A stretch of DNA of 64,000 bases from Basidiobolus meristosporus CBS 931.73 (Eukaryota > Basidiobolomycota > Basidiobolomycetes > Basidiobolales > Basidiobolaceae). Of this stretch, positions 22,116 through 34,929 are shown in pieces; position 1 is the stretch's first letter, and each line of letters begins with the position of its first letter. A program made the position numbers and the translations under genes. The notes beneath the pieces are model-generated. The model worked only from the letters and a program-made list of their open reading frames with translations. It did not search any database and was not told the origin of the DNA. The stretch lies in the NCBI GenBank assembly GCA_002104905.1, contig MCFE01000111.1, positions 1 through 64,000 of the forward strand, in the 5' to 3' direction.

Positions 22116-22807
22116 GAGTCGTTTTCATGATGTGAGGTCCATTATTTGCATCTAACACTGCTTCATCACTTTCCAGAGGAATGTAGAGGAGCCTATTAGG
22201 GCCAATCTATGGCAAGACATGTTTTGGAGGCCGTGCTTCTCGCTTGAGACATCCCATCGTGAACCTTCTAAAATAACCCATCAATTCCCTAGTGACATCC
22301 TGCATTCAAATCACTCCACTAAATTTCATTCTATAAAACTCGCTATACTCATTATATGTGCGATCGGTCGAGAATGGCTAGCATATGAATACGAAAACGT
22401 CAGTGGATATGTCGATGGTGTGAATGCCCCGAAGTGGATGGCGGACTGCAGAGGCCAACGGCATGATAGCCTGTATGTCTTGAATTCGGTTCTGATAAGC
22501 AAAGTCACCCGTCATTTGTCTGCTCGAAAGTGCTAATTACTGAGTCTTGGGGTTTGAATTTTATTAGGAATGTATGGCATGTCCATTGGAAATATGTCTC
22601 AATTGATCCTAAATGGATGACTGTACCTTGGAGGGGTGACATATCTATTGGCCGCTGAAGGCCCTGCTTATGTAAGCCATGTGTGGAGGCGCAGATGTTT
22701 CAGAGACAAGTTTAGGATAAATAGACGATATGGGGAGCATTCCAAGTACATTAAATGCGTTTCGGGTGCGAACCATAAGGGGCTCTAGATAGTGTTTTTG
22801 TGTTAGC
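22116..22807. other. Intergenic, upstream of the DNA methyltransferase gene
   Basis: Contains a 105-codon plus-strand frame at 22219-22536 with no recognisable domain and no splice link to the methyltransferase. It is taken as leader or intergenic DNA. No other feature seen. Confidence 0.4.
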
Positions 22808-25800
22808 ATGAAAAGAAGAAACCCCGCGAATAAAGCCCACAATAAGCCAAGAAAGGTTAGTTGCTCCAAGAGAACTTTTCGAGAGACAAAGGGCGACGCC
22901 ACCGCGACCACCCCCATGGATGAAGTTGCCTTGCCTATTGAGGAACTCAAGATTATCCAGTTGTTGGTATATTTCAATATCGACCTGTAGAAATAATGCA
23001 CCAGTTAATGGCTGTTCATTGGTTACGCTCATCCAAGAATCACTGCACTGGTTTCCAAAATAACTGAGGCGTCCGGGGAAAGCTATTATGAAATCGTACT
23101 AGATGATTTCACTCTTTACAGCGCGAGAGGCGAGATCGTTGATTTATCGGAAAGCATAGAAAGCAGCGTTTTCTTTGATGGCACCCTCTCGGGTGCAAAT
23201 ACCTTATTGCAACCCATGCGATGTAAGAAGGTAGAGAGCAGGAGAGACATCCCATTTATGAAAATATACCGGCTGATGCTCGCGAGCCTCCTAGGGGGCA
23301 GTACGTGTTTTGTCAATCGGAGGCTACGGGACCGACAACCAAAGGTCCATTTGCTGGCTAAAATCCTCGGTGGAGGATGATACTTGGTATCTCTTGAAAA
23401 ATCCGTCCGAACGATACCTCAGAGTTTGGGAGGAGTTCTGCTGGAAAGCGCAGTTTACGAAATACATTATGTACTATATAGAACGCTTTCTATTTGCGGA
23501 TTACCAAGTCATACTGACATTGAACGTCTTAGCGACTTTGTCCGAGAGGAGCCTTCGAGGCCTTATAGCGACATTGATGGTACATATCTATATATGCCCC
23601 AGGTTATCAGTAATCCCAACATGTCATCGTCGTGAATTTAGATTCATTTTGCCAATGGGTCAATGATACTTATGCAGATGGTAATATCATGCCAGAGCTT
23701 ACGGCCCCTTCCAAACAGATCGCTAATGTATAGCCTCGTTAGAATATTCCAAAATGTTGAGCACTAGACTGCAAAAAGGTATGCCAAGTGATTGAAAAGC
23801 GAGGTGCTCAGTGAGCTAAGGGTCCTGGTTTTCAGAGGAGATTGATTTCGTTATGACGACCAACTGGAAGTTCTTATGGTCCCAAGTAAGTACCCCCTTG
23901 GTTGTGTTCATGAAATATGCGCTCATACGGAGATTAGGTTCTTTCTTTGGGAGACGAGTTCGCGCAGTTGCCGTTTTTCCACGGTGGAGTGAAGCGCAAA
24001 CAATTGCGTTGAGCCCAGTTCTAACCACGTTCTACGCGATAGATCTGCGTATCCTAAAGAGCGGCCCACATCGAACCTTGACATCGAAGGTACATCATCA
24101 AAGCACCGAGATTATCTAGCAACATAACTAACCAAGCATGAATGCATACAGTGGTTTGAAAACACCTTGACCACACCAAAAGCCATGTCCTGGTTCAGAG
24201 GGCTGTTTGGACGCCACATCAACAGGGTCAATATACCGGGTGCGTGTTTAATTTGACTGAGTGTGTTCCACTCAAATATTCAACATACATACATCTAGCA
24301 CATCTAACTGAGCCAGCGCACGAGGTTCCAGATCTCCAGATGGATAACATATTTAGCCAATTAACACATTTCGACCAGAGGTTTTCACCTTCAGAGATAG
24401 ATTGGAGAGAGCCGATTTCGTTAGAGGAGGGGATTTACAACAAGATGGTCTATGGCAGGGTATCAATCAAAGTAGGGGACGTCGTAGAACTTCATCAAGA
24501 GCAGTCGACCGACTGGAAAGTGAACGGACCTTGGATAGCTCAAGTTACTCAGCTTATCAAGAACGACGTGGGTGGGGGCTTTCGGATGGTTTGGCTATTT
24601 TCCCCGTGCCAGACTGTAATAGGAGATGTCGAAGGCTACGATCCCCGGGAGGTTGTCTACTTACCATCTTGGTCACATCCGTGGAACTGACCATCCCTTG
24701 TAGCTATTCTACACCGTGTTTTGCCAGTGTGATGATTACCAACCGATTTGCTGTATAAAGCGAAAGTGCGTCGTGTTCTTTGATCAGAGCAATTGCCCGG
24801 GTAAGCCTTGCTTTCTCTGACGATGTAGCCGATCGATTCACCAACACTTCCGTCCAGATATTCCGCACGTGTATTTTTGTAGGTTCTTTTATGACCATCT
24901 GAATGCTTGCTTCTGGCATCTGAACCGAAACGAGATTTTCAACTCCGCGACAACGTTGGTATGTGGTTGTGCGGCATTTTCTGATTCTGTCGTGACGAGA
25001 TCTGGTTTCTATAAGATTGATCAATACGGTGTCGGGGATTTGCTCTTGCTAAAGCCATCTTCACACAGCACAAGATTACTGTATAGTGTAGTCGAGGTCA
25101 CCAGAGTGGATAGAGTGTCCGGCAAGCTCACAGTCCGGTGCTTTGCCAATGCCAAGGAAATCCACTCGAAATACCGATTGCCTGTGGACAAGCCTAGGCT
25201 GAATGAGCTCTACTACTGCAACAGGTTTGACATATTGGATTCCACAGAGCTGCCTCGAATTGCGGGATATTGCCACGTAGAATATTACAAGCCAACATCA
25301 GCCCTCCCAATCAACTTGCAACACCATGGAGCTGGACTGCAGGTACTCTTTGCGGATACATATCAACAACCACGAGAAGTGAATGAACCAACGGGTTGAT
25401 TTAGTACTACTTCTCCTTCCAACTTGACGAAAACATGGAGATCTCCGAGGTTGAGCAAGACCTCGAACAACGGTTCCCTCCGCACTATTCAAAAGTCAGG
25501 GGCGCCACCAAGCTGAAGGTGCTGGACCTTTTTTGCGGGGGTGGCGCGTTCGGCCGTGGGCTTCAGGACACCGGAGTGTTCGAATGTAAATGGTACACGT
25601 GTGTGCAAAGAGGGAATCTTATCTTCTTGTTAACAAAGTATACATTCTAGGGCGGTGGATATTGACAGTATGGCCACCTACACGTATAAGGCCAATGCGG
25701 GACATGATGTTCTGGTCTTTAATCAGAGCGTCAACCAGTTCCTTCAAGATTGTCTTCAGGAAAAAGATCACACGCCTAAAAAGGTCCCCCCTTCCCAAGC

Positions 25801-27364
25801 ACACCTCGTTCGATATCAAGTTGCTTATCAACCAACCTTGCAGGGTGAAGTGGACGTGATCATAGCTGGCTATCCTTGCCAAGGATACAGCAGTCTTAAT
25901 CCGAACCGAGCCAGTGATCAGTCACAAAGCAACAATTCCTTGCTGGCTAGCCTGACCTCATTTGTTGAGTTCTACGAGCCCAAGTTTATCCTAATGGAGA
26001 ATGTCAAGTAAGTCGCATTATCTGAGGTTGCCGGTCTTCCTCTTTTGACTGCTTCGTCCTAGGAACTTTCCAAGGATGACCGAGACGGTGGATGGGAAAG
26101 AGCAGAGTCCTTTCAGGGTTCTCCTCGCATTTCTGCTGAGCCTCGGTTACCAAATTCGCTGGAGCTATATTGCAGCTGTTCATCATGGTTGCCCTCAAAA
26201 GAGGGTTCGATTTTTTTTGTGGGCTGCAGGTTGGTATCTACTTCCCGACATGTCGAGAGAACAGTTGAGCTAACCGAGGGCTCTTGCTAGCAAAAGGGGA
26301 AGACCTTCCGCGACTGCCACCATCCTCTCACCACGGTACACGAACGGGATATTCGCAAACATCCATAAGGCTTCCGAGCACCGAAAGGTAAGTTGCATCT
26401 CCCCCAGATCACCGACGCTTGGTTTAATCCTCGATATGCTGGCACTCGCTCAGGATCCCCGGAGTGGTGAATCCGTATTACGCTTGCTTCCCGATGAGAA
26501 CTATTAACGACGCTATCGGGGATTTGCCGCCCATCGGAGAAGGACAGATCATGGTGGGAATGGGACTGCTTCGTTGATTCGCTCCTAGCCATCACAGAGC
26601 TAATAACGACTTCGCCAACAGTGCTCCGAGTTCCCGGACCATCAAGCCATCCCACTTCCTTCTGGACATCAGGCGTTGGCCAATCAGATACCCACCTATC
26701 CCCCCGGTTGTGACTACCGTTGCCTCGTGGGTAGACGCTTTCCAAATGGGGAGCCCGTAAGTACGAAACCTCAGTCGGTAGGGCAGTGAACTCAATGCGC
26801 ACGCTCTCTCTTGGTTTACTTAGATTGTCCTCCCACCATGGCTTCGTCGAAAAATCGACCAGAAGGCTGCATACGGGAGACACTTCGGACGTGTAGAACG
26901 GGACGGTCTCTTCGAAACCATAACCACTAGGTGCTCCCCGTCTGGCTTCGTAAGTGGGCCCGAATAGCGTAGAACACCCAACCTCTACTGACCAAGCGGT
27001 TTCTCTGTAGCAAGGTAAGGTGCTTCATTATCAGGAGAACCGATCCCTCAGTGTACGGGAAGTGGCGCGTGGACAAGGTAAATCCTAGCTTGAGAATTTC
27101 CAGCTTTCCACCACCCCACTGACCGAACTTCTCCATGTGTGGGTAGGCTTCCTGGACTCCGACCAGATAGTGGGACGTCTTCAAGACCAGTATCGGATCG
27201 TGGGTGAGTAAGCTTCTTCTGCTATGGTCCCGTCGAGTTCTCCGTTGGCTGATCGTTGGTAAATAGGGAACTCTGTTCCGAGGTCATTGTCCTTCGCCTT
27301 GGGCATGATGTTGTTCAACCGCCAGAGGCACGAAGGGGGTAATCGGTTTTTTCACGACTTCTAA
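22808..27364 (+). CDS. dim-2: DIM-2/DNMT1-like DNA (cytosine-5) methyltransferase, 23 exons (about 1,070 aa)
   Basis: Nuclear C5-cytosine methyltransferase using S-adenosylmethionine. My exon model: 22808-22986, 23038-23222, 23302-23470, 23533-23579, 23642-23680, 23743-23778, 23836-23885, 23938-23983, 24043-24089, 24152-24239, 24299-24651, 24704-24800, 24858-25342, 25405-25592, 25651-26007, 26063-26229, 26291-26387, 26454-26553, 26622-26756, 26824-26949, 27011-27077, 27147-27203 and 27267-27364. All 22 junctions keep phase. Domains: an RFTS-like region (about 70-170, YEIVLDDFTLYSARGEIV then WYLLKNPSERYLRVWEEF); BAH1 (about 340-480, with LFYTVFCQCDDY); BAH2 (about 494-607); then the catalytic domain. 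Motif I is LDLFCGGGAFG (647 on). Motif IV is GYPCQGYSS with catalytic Cys746. Motif VI is ENV (786-788). Motif VIII is QKRVR (834-838). Motif IX is RSLSVREVARGQGF (1008-1021). Motif X is VGNSVP (about 1038-1043). All key residues are present, so it looks intact. Exon 1 and one donor (24652 versus 24655) are least certain. Confidence 0.92.
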
Positions 27365-28045
27365 TCCGTGCCTGCACTCTGAATCCCACATCCAGCGACG
27401 GAGCATTGGATCCGGTCCATTGCTCTGTTCCTAACCTACACTTGCTGTCGAAGTGGTTCCATGGCTTTCCTCCATGTGACCTATGACTCTCATCCCCTCT
27501 CCCGTACACTGATGCAACCAACGCCCAGATCCATACAGTAAATACATACCAGCAGGTCGATCAGACTGGAAATTTTATTCCACCAGTGTAAACCATTACA
27601 TAAATCACCTGATGGTTGGTTTGGAATCCCCCAAGGGGCAACTACGAGTACATTTGAGTAGGAAAACATGGAGCAAAAAGTATGGAGGAGCCTGACCGAG
27701 GGGTGAGGTAGGTGTGAGGAGAATCAATTGCTGGGAAAAGAGTGACCCAAGGCAAGCTATGGGGGGACTTCACTGTACAGAAGAGGTGGGTTACAAACCA
27801 TTGGGTGAGGTTAGGGTGCTATGGTTAGGGTAGTGATTCCGTTGTTTAGAATGAGGTATCCCTCCGAATCAAGTCGAAAAACTAGGTCAAACGAGCTAGA
27901 TTCGGGAGAGGGCGATATTAGATTGAAGGTAAGGCAGAAGAGTAAGAGTATGAAAGGGGGAGCGAGAGAAAGAAAGGGAGGGGGAGGGGGCATTTCAAAA
28001 GAGGTGTATCCTACTGTTGGTGACGATATATATATATACTTCAAC
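27365..28045. other. Intergenic between two convergent genes
   Basis: 3' flanks of the methyltransferase (plus) and the Whi2-like gene (minus). Includes a purine-rich run at about 27953-27992 and a short TATATATATA tract near 28027. No gene seen. Confidence 0.5.
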
Positions 28046-29067
28046 TTAAACCAGTGCTAATTCGAGAGTCCAAGTGCGACGACACCACAGCTTCAGCGTG
28101 TCGTCCGAGCCCTCGTGAAGCTTCACTTCAGAGCCATCCCACCAGCATTTTCTCTAGATTTAGGAGGGAGAAGAATAGTTTCGCGTCAAAAATCTGTCCA
28201 TTGGGCCTCAAAACCATCTCAGTGTAAACTTACCGCCGGTTTGCGCCAGAAAAGCAGGAGCTTCTGCGCTGCGGCCATCTGCGCGGGCTGTCCAGTTGTG
28301 CGAAGGCGCACCATAGCGACGCTCACGATGGCGGTCCGGGCGGGTTCAGCCACGCGGACTCCCCAATCGTCGTCTTTGGAGAAGCCAGCGGCACACAACA
28401 TCTCAATCAGTTGTTGCTCGGCAAGGTTGTCCTGGGTGATCTGCCGGTTGAGGCCGTGGAAGATGCTCTTCTGTTGAACCAGGAGTTTGCCGCATTCGGT
28501 CTTAATCTTCGAGATATCCAGCGGGGACTCCACCGTGGTCAACTCGATCCCATCCTCCTCCCTTTGCGGAGAAGCTCGGGTCTTCTTCGGGACTGGGAAG
28601 TAATCGATCTCCTCTCGTAGCAAGATGAACGCCTGCTTGTTAAGGAAGGGGTTGTTCAGGTGGTTACCACCTAGCAGTGCTTGGAGCGTTCCATCCTCGT
28701 TGGGGTTGGTTTGAGTCAGCGGGTGTTTGTGGACATAGAAGTCAAGGACGTACTGGAATATGTTCGGGTTGAAGTCACTGTAGACAAGGTTGTCGTGGTC
28801 GTGGTCGTAGTTGGTGGAGTGGTTATCCAACTCCAGTTCTGAATCATCATCCATAGGGTTTCTTCCAAGGTTAAGCCCGTAGGGGAACATGACCAGGAGG
28901 ATGCTCTCTGGTAGACTTACCAGAAGCTCCCTCTCAACCTGAATGAGCGTACCCCGTAAGTCTATCCTGATCACCGAGGGAAACTCGGACTCTTCTTGTT
29001 GGAAGGAGACAGGATAATCATAGGAATCGGGGACGCTGGTTATGGGAGTATCAGCTTTGGAGGCCAT
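28046..29067 (-). CDS. WHI2: Whi2-like BTB/POZ-fold stress regulator (313 aa)
   Basis: Whi2 in yeast partners with the plasma-membrane phosphatases Psr1/Psr2 in general stress and low-amino-acid responses; the same role here is inference. Two exons on the minus strand, 29067-28234 and 28153-28046, phase 0, 313 codons plus TAA. An acidic N-terminal tail precedes the BTB-like segment VIRIDLRGTLIQVERELLV and SLPESILLVMFPYGL, followed by FNPNIFQYVLDFYV. The second exon encodes the family-typical C-terminus (RKCWWDGSEVKLHEG and LWCRRTWTLELALV), which confirms the splice. The start is ATG at 29067; the frame extends 9 bases upstream only via GTG. It shares a 1-kb divergent upstream region with the hydratase gene. 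Confidence 0.88.
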
Positions 29068-30049
29068 GGTGTGCACGAAATAGAACCAGTGGGTGTCAAC
29101 TAATTGAGGTTGGGGGTCTAAGGCTCGCTACAGGGGAGATCTGAATCGGTTCAAACTTTGAAGGGGCGGGGTTGTGGCTTGGTTGGTCTGCTGGATACGA
29201 AAGGGCTGTTTCCGAACCAACTTGGATATTGAAACTACCGTCTGAAGGGAATGGGCGGGTGGAGAGGTGTGGATCCCGGATGGACTCTCCGGCCAAGGGG
29301 ATGTGGTTGAGAATGGAGTGGCCGGCCAATCATCGCACGCCCTGGGAAATTAGAAGTAGGGCTGGTGTTGTTGATGGTTTGACCTCATCACACCTGACCT
29401 GATTGGTCCACTATCCATACCTTGGATAAACATGCAGATTGATTAAATAATTGATTAATATAAACACCAAGAAGCACCCGCAACCATGATACGTCGATTG
29501 GAGGGTGATGTGTGATATGTATTCCCACCATCTATTTAAGCGCAAATGCTAGCACGCGTTGCTCACGCTCAGGTGACACCGGGCCAATGGTCACCTAGTG
29601 GAAGCCATGAAGGGAGTTCAACGTTCACAGCGATGAAACAGCACAGTGGCAGTGGTGGAATAATTCCAAGGTGGAAGGTAAAGACGTTGACAACGGCCAG
29701 GGACAGAGCAGCCCAAAGATCAACGTAAGTACCACTGGATGCACATTTGGGGACAACATTCCCACGATCAATGGCCTATTCCTCTTGATCAGGTGGCATC
29801 CCCCTCCAATTCCGCCGGCATTGCGATTGGAAATAGGTTGCGATACAAATATACGTTGCAAATACACGCAATACATGGACTGGTCTCAGTGCCAATGTCA
29901 ACCTCGCCGGAGTGGGGTTCGGTTGTCACGTGGGGGCGAGGAGCATGGTTGAATACATAAATGGGCTTACGTTGGGTGGAGGAGAATTTCTTGAGTAGAA
30001 TCAATCCAGCCGCCAACCACCACACCTGTTCACTTCCTTTCGATCAATC
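29068..30049. promoter_or_regulatory. Divergent intergenic region, Whi2-like gene / enoyl-CoA hydratase
   Basis: Likely holds both promoters. Only short frames are present. The last 120 bp before 30050 are an ordinary fungal leader (C/A-rich, ending gatcaatc). Confidence 0.5.
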
Positions 30050-31267
30050 ATGTTCGCCGCTTTGATTCGCCCTCTCTCAAAGAAAACCACCGCCACCGTG
30101 TACCCTAGCCTCTCGAAGGCTTTCTCCTCATACGGTCCGGTCCAAGGTAAGTCGGGTGGGCGTGGGCCCCTGGGTATTGTCCGAAGTTGCTAAGCGCAGG
30201 GTCTTTTGCAGGTGCCAACACCACCGACTCCGCCCCGAAGAACTACGAGCACATCCTCACCGAGGTGAGGGGAAAGGTTGCCTTGGTGACTCTGAACCGT
30301 CCCAAGGCGTTGAACGCGCTTTGCAGTGACCTGTTCCACGAGCTGAACGAGGCTTTGGCCAAGTTCGATGACGACGAGAAGATCGGGGCTATCGTGTTGA
30401 CCGGTAGCGAGAAGGCTTTCGCAGGTTAGTCCCAACCTTCCTTCATGTACCTGGCCGCTCACCCCCCGGTCCCCAACTTCTCCTAACTTTTGTGGCTTAG
30501 CCGGCGCCGACATCAAGGAGATGCGTAACAGCAACTACATCGACAACTTGAGAAGCAACTTCCTCGGCCATTGGACCAAGATCACCACCATTCGTAAGCC
30601 AGTCATTGCCGCCGTGAACGGATACGCTGTAAGTTGCACCCCTCTTCACCTTCACCTTCACCTTGGCCCACACCTTTATCCGCCCCATTCCCTCTTACTG
30701 ACCGTATTTCATGTTCGATCTAGTTGGGCGGTGGCTGCGAGCTGGCCATGATGTGTGACATCATCTATGCTGGCGAGAAGGCCAGATTTGGTCAGCCCGA
30801 GATCAAGCTTGGCACCATCCCCGGAGCCGGTGGCACCCAACGCCTGGTCAAGGCAGTTGGCAAGTCCAAGGCCATGGAGATCGTCCTGGCTGGCACCTGG
30901 AACTTGACCGCCCAAGAAGCCGAAAGAGCCGGTCTAGTCAGCAAGGTCTTCCCTGCCGACCAACTGGTGGACGAGGCGGTCAAAACCGGCGAGGTCATCG
31001 CCAGCTACTCTCAGCCCATGGTCCAGATGGCCAAGGAGGCGGTCAACCAGGCGTTCGAGGTGCCCCTCGCCAACGGACTTCTTTTCGAACGTCGCTTGTT
31101 CCACAGCACCTTCGGCACGGTAAGTGACCCCCCCATCGATCCCACTCCCACCTCCTTCTCCACATCGGTCCTAACCTTACCTCCCCCTCGTCAACCAATA
31201 GAAAGACCAACGTGAAGGTATGGGCGCATTCGTCGAGAAGAGAGACCCCAAATTCACCAACCAGTAA
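30050..31267 (+). CDS. ECHS1: Mitochondrial enoyl-CoA hydratase (crotonase), 299 aa
   Basis: Hydrates trans-2-enoyl-CoA to 3-hydroxyacyl-CoA in mitochondrial fatty-acid beta-oxidation. Exons are 30050-30146, 30212-30424, 30501-30628, 30724-31119 and 31202-31267, all in phase. Exon 1 encodes an Arg/Lys/Ser-rich targeting peptide. The core has [14 protein letters not shown], then AGADIKEM (oxyanion-hole region). Both catalytic glutamates are seen: GGGCELAM (Glu152) and [19 protein letters not shown] (Glu172), 20 residues apart as in rat ECHS1. The C-terminus [12 protein letters not shown] fits the family. Its last codons contain a good donor (GTAAGTCG at 31264), and an acceptor CCTTCCAG lies near 31371, so a spliced alternative tail is possible. 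This is the last host gene before the transposon-rich half. Confidence 0.95.
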
Positions 31268-31864
31268 GTCGCCCATGTATACTCCCTCCCTGGTCACTCA
31301 CTTGCATACCTTCGCAATAAATCGATTTCTCCTTTCTGACTCTGACTTGACGACCCCCCCTCCCTTCCAGAAACCAGCCAGTTGATTTGCTGACGACATC
31401 ATGGGGGCGTGGTCCCTCGTGTGGCGAGGATTCGTGCATGGGTGTACGTATTTTTGGTATGGAACGGAGTGGGTGGAGGGATGATGGTGAGATCCACGCT
31501 GGTTGCTTTGGTCGGAAATCCAAGTGAATGTCTGGCGGGGGATTTCATGCGGTAACCAGATTGGTGAATCCTCGGTGGTACCCCCCCCCCGACCTTGATG
31601 GAAACTCGTCGGGGCTTCGTTGACGCGAGGTTCGCCACCAGTAACGCCAACTTGACGTTGCTTCCACTTTCCCTCTCCTTTGGTAGCGGGTTTTTGGGTG
31701 GAAATTGGCCACATAGATATCAGATCTAGATGGGCCGTCGTTGTGGTCCGTGGTGCCAAAGCATGTGTTCCCATGCTTGGTATCTCAGGATAGACAGGTG
31801 TGTGTGGGGAGGGGGGGGAAGTGAAGGGAAACTGGTGATCCCTTGCGGTAATGTTTTGGGGCCT
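31268..31864. other. Boundary region between host genes and repeats
   Basis: 3' flank of the hydratase gene, with a C10 homopolymer run at about 31580 and G-rich runs near 31811. Base composition is still gene-like, with CpGs present, up to about 31860, where gag-derived sequence starts. No gene seen. Confidence 0.5.
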
Positions 31865-32660
31865 TGAGAAGTGTTTGAGATTACTTCCACATCCAAGTTC
31901 AATGGCTCCCAGAATGGATTCCAAGGTTTCATCAATATAGTCAAACACCACCGGTCACTCCAACCAAATTGGTTCACAATCAAAAACAAGCAAAAGTTGG
32001 TTACATCTCTAACCTGCTCACTGGTACTGCCCAGAAATGGTTCTTCCCTTTGGTGGAAACCAACTCCCCTCTGCTCAGTGATCACAATGCCTTCCTCACA
32101 GAAATGCAGCTAGCCTTTGGCAACATTGACTAAGCCCAAATTGCTGCTAACAAGATCAAGGAGCTGAAGCAAGGAAACAGACCTGCATCCGAGTATGCTT
32201 CTGAATTTCCAACTGCTATCCGGTGATTTGGGCCTTTGGGATGATGCTGCCCTAATTAGCTAGTTCCAAGATGGATGCAACAATGAAGGCAGTGACCCAC
32301 TTGTCACACTCCCTGACATAACTACATTGCGCAAAGCTACACACCAAGCTATCCAATGTTACAATATACACGTCCAGAAGAAACAGAAATATCAACACAC
32401 ATATCAGCTAACCTCTTTCCCAGTTATCCAGTCTCCCAGTTGTACACCTGAAGATCCTATGCAAATTGACAGTGCTAAATGCAACAAACTCACAAATGTA
32501 GAAAGACTTGGACATCAACAGGCAAACCTCTGCCTATGCTGTGGTGAACTAGACCACTTCACCAGGTCTAGTCCTGGCAAGAAGTCCAGTTACAAGTTGC
32601 TGCACTCATCTTGTGACCAGACTTCTCATCATTGGTCAAGAAACTTCTCTATCCAATAAC
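31865..32660 (+). pseudogene. Ty3-type gag relic, copy 1
   Basis: The plus strand encodes a broken gag: SKFNGSQNGFQGFINIVKHH at 31895-31954, closely matching the gag at 50073 (KLNGSQNGFQGLINIVKHH). A degenerate zinc knuckle follows (CLCCGELDHFTRSS, about 32527). Stops and frameshifts interrupt it. No LTR or pol is attached; it is truncated on both sides. Confidence 0.75.
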
Positions 32661-33100
32661 AATGACATGCTTGCCACTTGACCATCCAATGAAAATCCAA
32701 TACATTTAAGATGCATTATGTCCTATCAAAAGTAGCTGTGATGATCCTGTCAAAAGGCTATGACTGAATTTAAATCCTGTGACCAAGTGCCACTGATGCT
32801 GCTAGGACACCATGTCCAAACCATCAGAAAAAATCACACCTCAGATTTCTCAAAAAACCTGGTCAATATTTCTCATTAACATGGTCCCCAAGTTGCTTTT
32901 GATTAGTTCTCTGCTATACCCTTCACTCTCTAATCCAAGACACTCAACCATCTTCCACATTTGTTCACATTGATTAGCTGTTGCCTCTTTTTCACACTCC
33001 TTACTTACTGACTTGACTGGCACTCATACTTTTCATGCATATAAATCAGCTTAGTTCCATTGAATCTTCAGATGTAACTCAGGTATAGATTTTACTGACC
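32661..33100. other. Unassigned CpG-free sequence
   Basis: Part of a 920-bp run without CG (32372-33291). No coding capacity or named repeat recognised; probably decayed transposon DNA. Confidence 0.5.
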
Positions 33101-34750
33101 TGTACATGTCCCTAAAGACAACACCAACATTTGGCCCAACATCACACTCAGTAAGTTACTGCATTGAGATTTACCATTTTGTAAGTGTCTCTGCCATAAT
33201 ACCCTTTGCCCATGACTCTGGTTGTGACCCTGCAGCTTTATGATATTGTTTTTTCACAGGTTCCCATACATTGTGGTCTTCAGCCAGCACCGCTAAGTCC
33301 GGCACCTCAACTGTCAGTCTTTGCAATAACTTCTCACAATATTCATGGGCATTATTTTGAGCACTGCTCTTGAAGAGGTACTGCAACATCTTGGCAAGCA
33401 TATTACCATTCCAAAATACCACTCAAGTCATTGTCATCATCTATTAATTTACTGATGTAGTAACTTTACTTGTCTCTGATATATCTACTCTCTCTACAAT
33501 GGAGGACATGGATGCTGTGGTAGACAAATTGCCTTTCTCTGCAAACCAATCTACCTCACCGGAGTGTAGCTCAACAGGCTGCACTTCAAGCTCTGGTAAA
33601 AACAGCCATTGTCTTGTTGGTGATTCTTCTTGGGCTATTGTGAGAATTGAGCTGTTCTAGGTTGACAGTATCAATTGGTGAGAGCAGCAGCTTTTTTCTC
33701 ACCCTGTTCTGTGTCTGGCTTGGGTAGACTTTCTAGTATTTCTCTTGCCCTTTACTACTACCATGACTGAGTGCATCCTGTACAGAACTACATTTTTCCT
33801 TGACCAATGCTCTACTGGTGAATACATCAAGTGCAAAGACAAATGCATGGTCATACATGCCTTCAAAGTAGCCCTTGCCTCTTAGTTGCTGGTAATGCTT
33901 GTGCTGGAATAATACTAAGTGCGGTGCTTTATAGCTTCAGAATATTTGATTGACTGCGTGAGCTTCTTTGAATGGAGTATTGCAGGACTTTATCTGGAGC
34001 ATGCACACTGTTTTCCTCCTATGGTGCTAGATTCCTGACAAGTTGAATACCTTACAATGGTGTCATTTCTTGATGTGAATGTATGCAACTATTAAAACAT
34101 GCTGGTATCAGGATGGTCTCTGGGTCTTATGTTGCCACATGCATGATGGCTTTCCATTTGTACCATATACATTGTAAGTTGCATCCTATAATGATCTTGA
34201 AAAGCAGTAGCAATAAATCCCCAAAGCTCCCATGACTAATATTGATAGAAACACATTGGTTTTTGGCCAACATATCTCACAACCTATCTCTAAGTGGAGC
34301 ACTGGGCTTACTTGTCTCTGTAAAGTATCCTTGGTGTTTTTTCCATGGGTAGTGTCCCAATGCATATTGGGACTTTGCTGGTCTCATAAAGGGTACTATT
34401 GTTAGGGGAGATGGGCTCACAACCTATCAGTAAGCCTCTTCTGCAGAGTTATCCTAGTTTGGAACATATTCAGAAGGCTGAGGCAAGCAAAAGACAACAC
34501 AACATTACCTGAATCCATTCACACAAGGAATTATGGGTAGCTATGTGGGATTATAGAGGTATCAAGAGGCCAGCTGGTAACTGTAGATACTGTGACAACT
34601 GATGAGTGCATGATCATGACTTGTGTAGCAAATACTAGCTATGATCTTTGTAATGCTTCCCATGCTGTCTATATGCTACATGGCTGAGAAGCTTTCTGTT
34701 TAGCCACATATTGTTTTTCTGTTCTCTTACAGTTTTGAGTCCAAGTAGTC
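33101..34750 (-). mobile_element. Tnp2-type DNA transposon relic T1 (rearranged)
   Basis: Minus strand. 33780-34183 aligns with the N-terminal tnp2 region of relic T2 (46731-47147), and 34184-34480 with T2's upstream part (48226-48520). 33171-33780 matches the accessory ORF region seen on the plus strand in T4 (58380-58990), so the order is rearranged. T1 also preserves the empty site of the solo LTR found in T2 (near 34184). Many stops; inactive. Confidence 0.65.
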
Positions 34751-34929
34751 TTGCTCATGGGGCAAACAGCCTGATATTCAACAGTGGGATGCTATCATAT
34801 CACTTTTCTGTCAACACTATCATGAGCCTAAGGTAGTCATGTACATTACATTGCACCTGCATCAATTTAAAATTAAATGATAACCTACAATAGTTAGCAT
34901 TGAAGTAAAGTTGTGGCACTACATCCATA

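Noticed and set aside
22808-27364. Methyltransferase as a frameshifted pseudogene
   Set aside because: Every apparent frame break coincides with a GT-AG intron of 49-79 nt that restores phase, usually with a CTAAC or CTGAC branch site, and all catalytic residues are kept.
31298-31951. 217-aa minus-strand ORF between the hydratase gene and the gag relic
   Set aside because: Its start is antisense gag and the rest is low-complexity flank; a related antisense frame opens over gag relic 2 (49874-50128) for the same reason.
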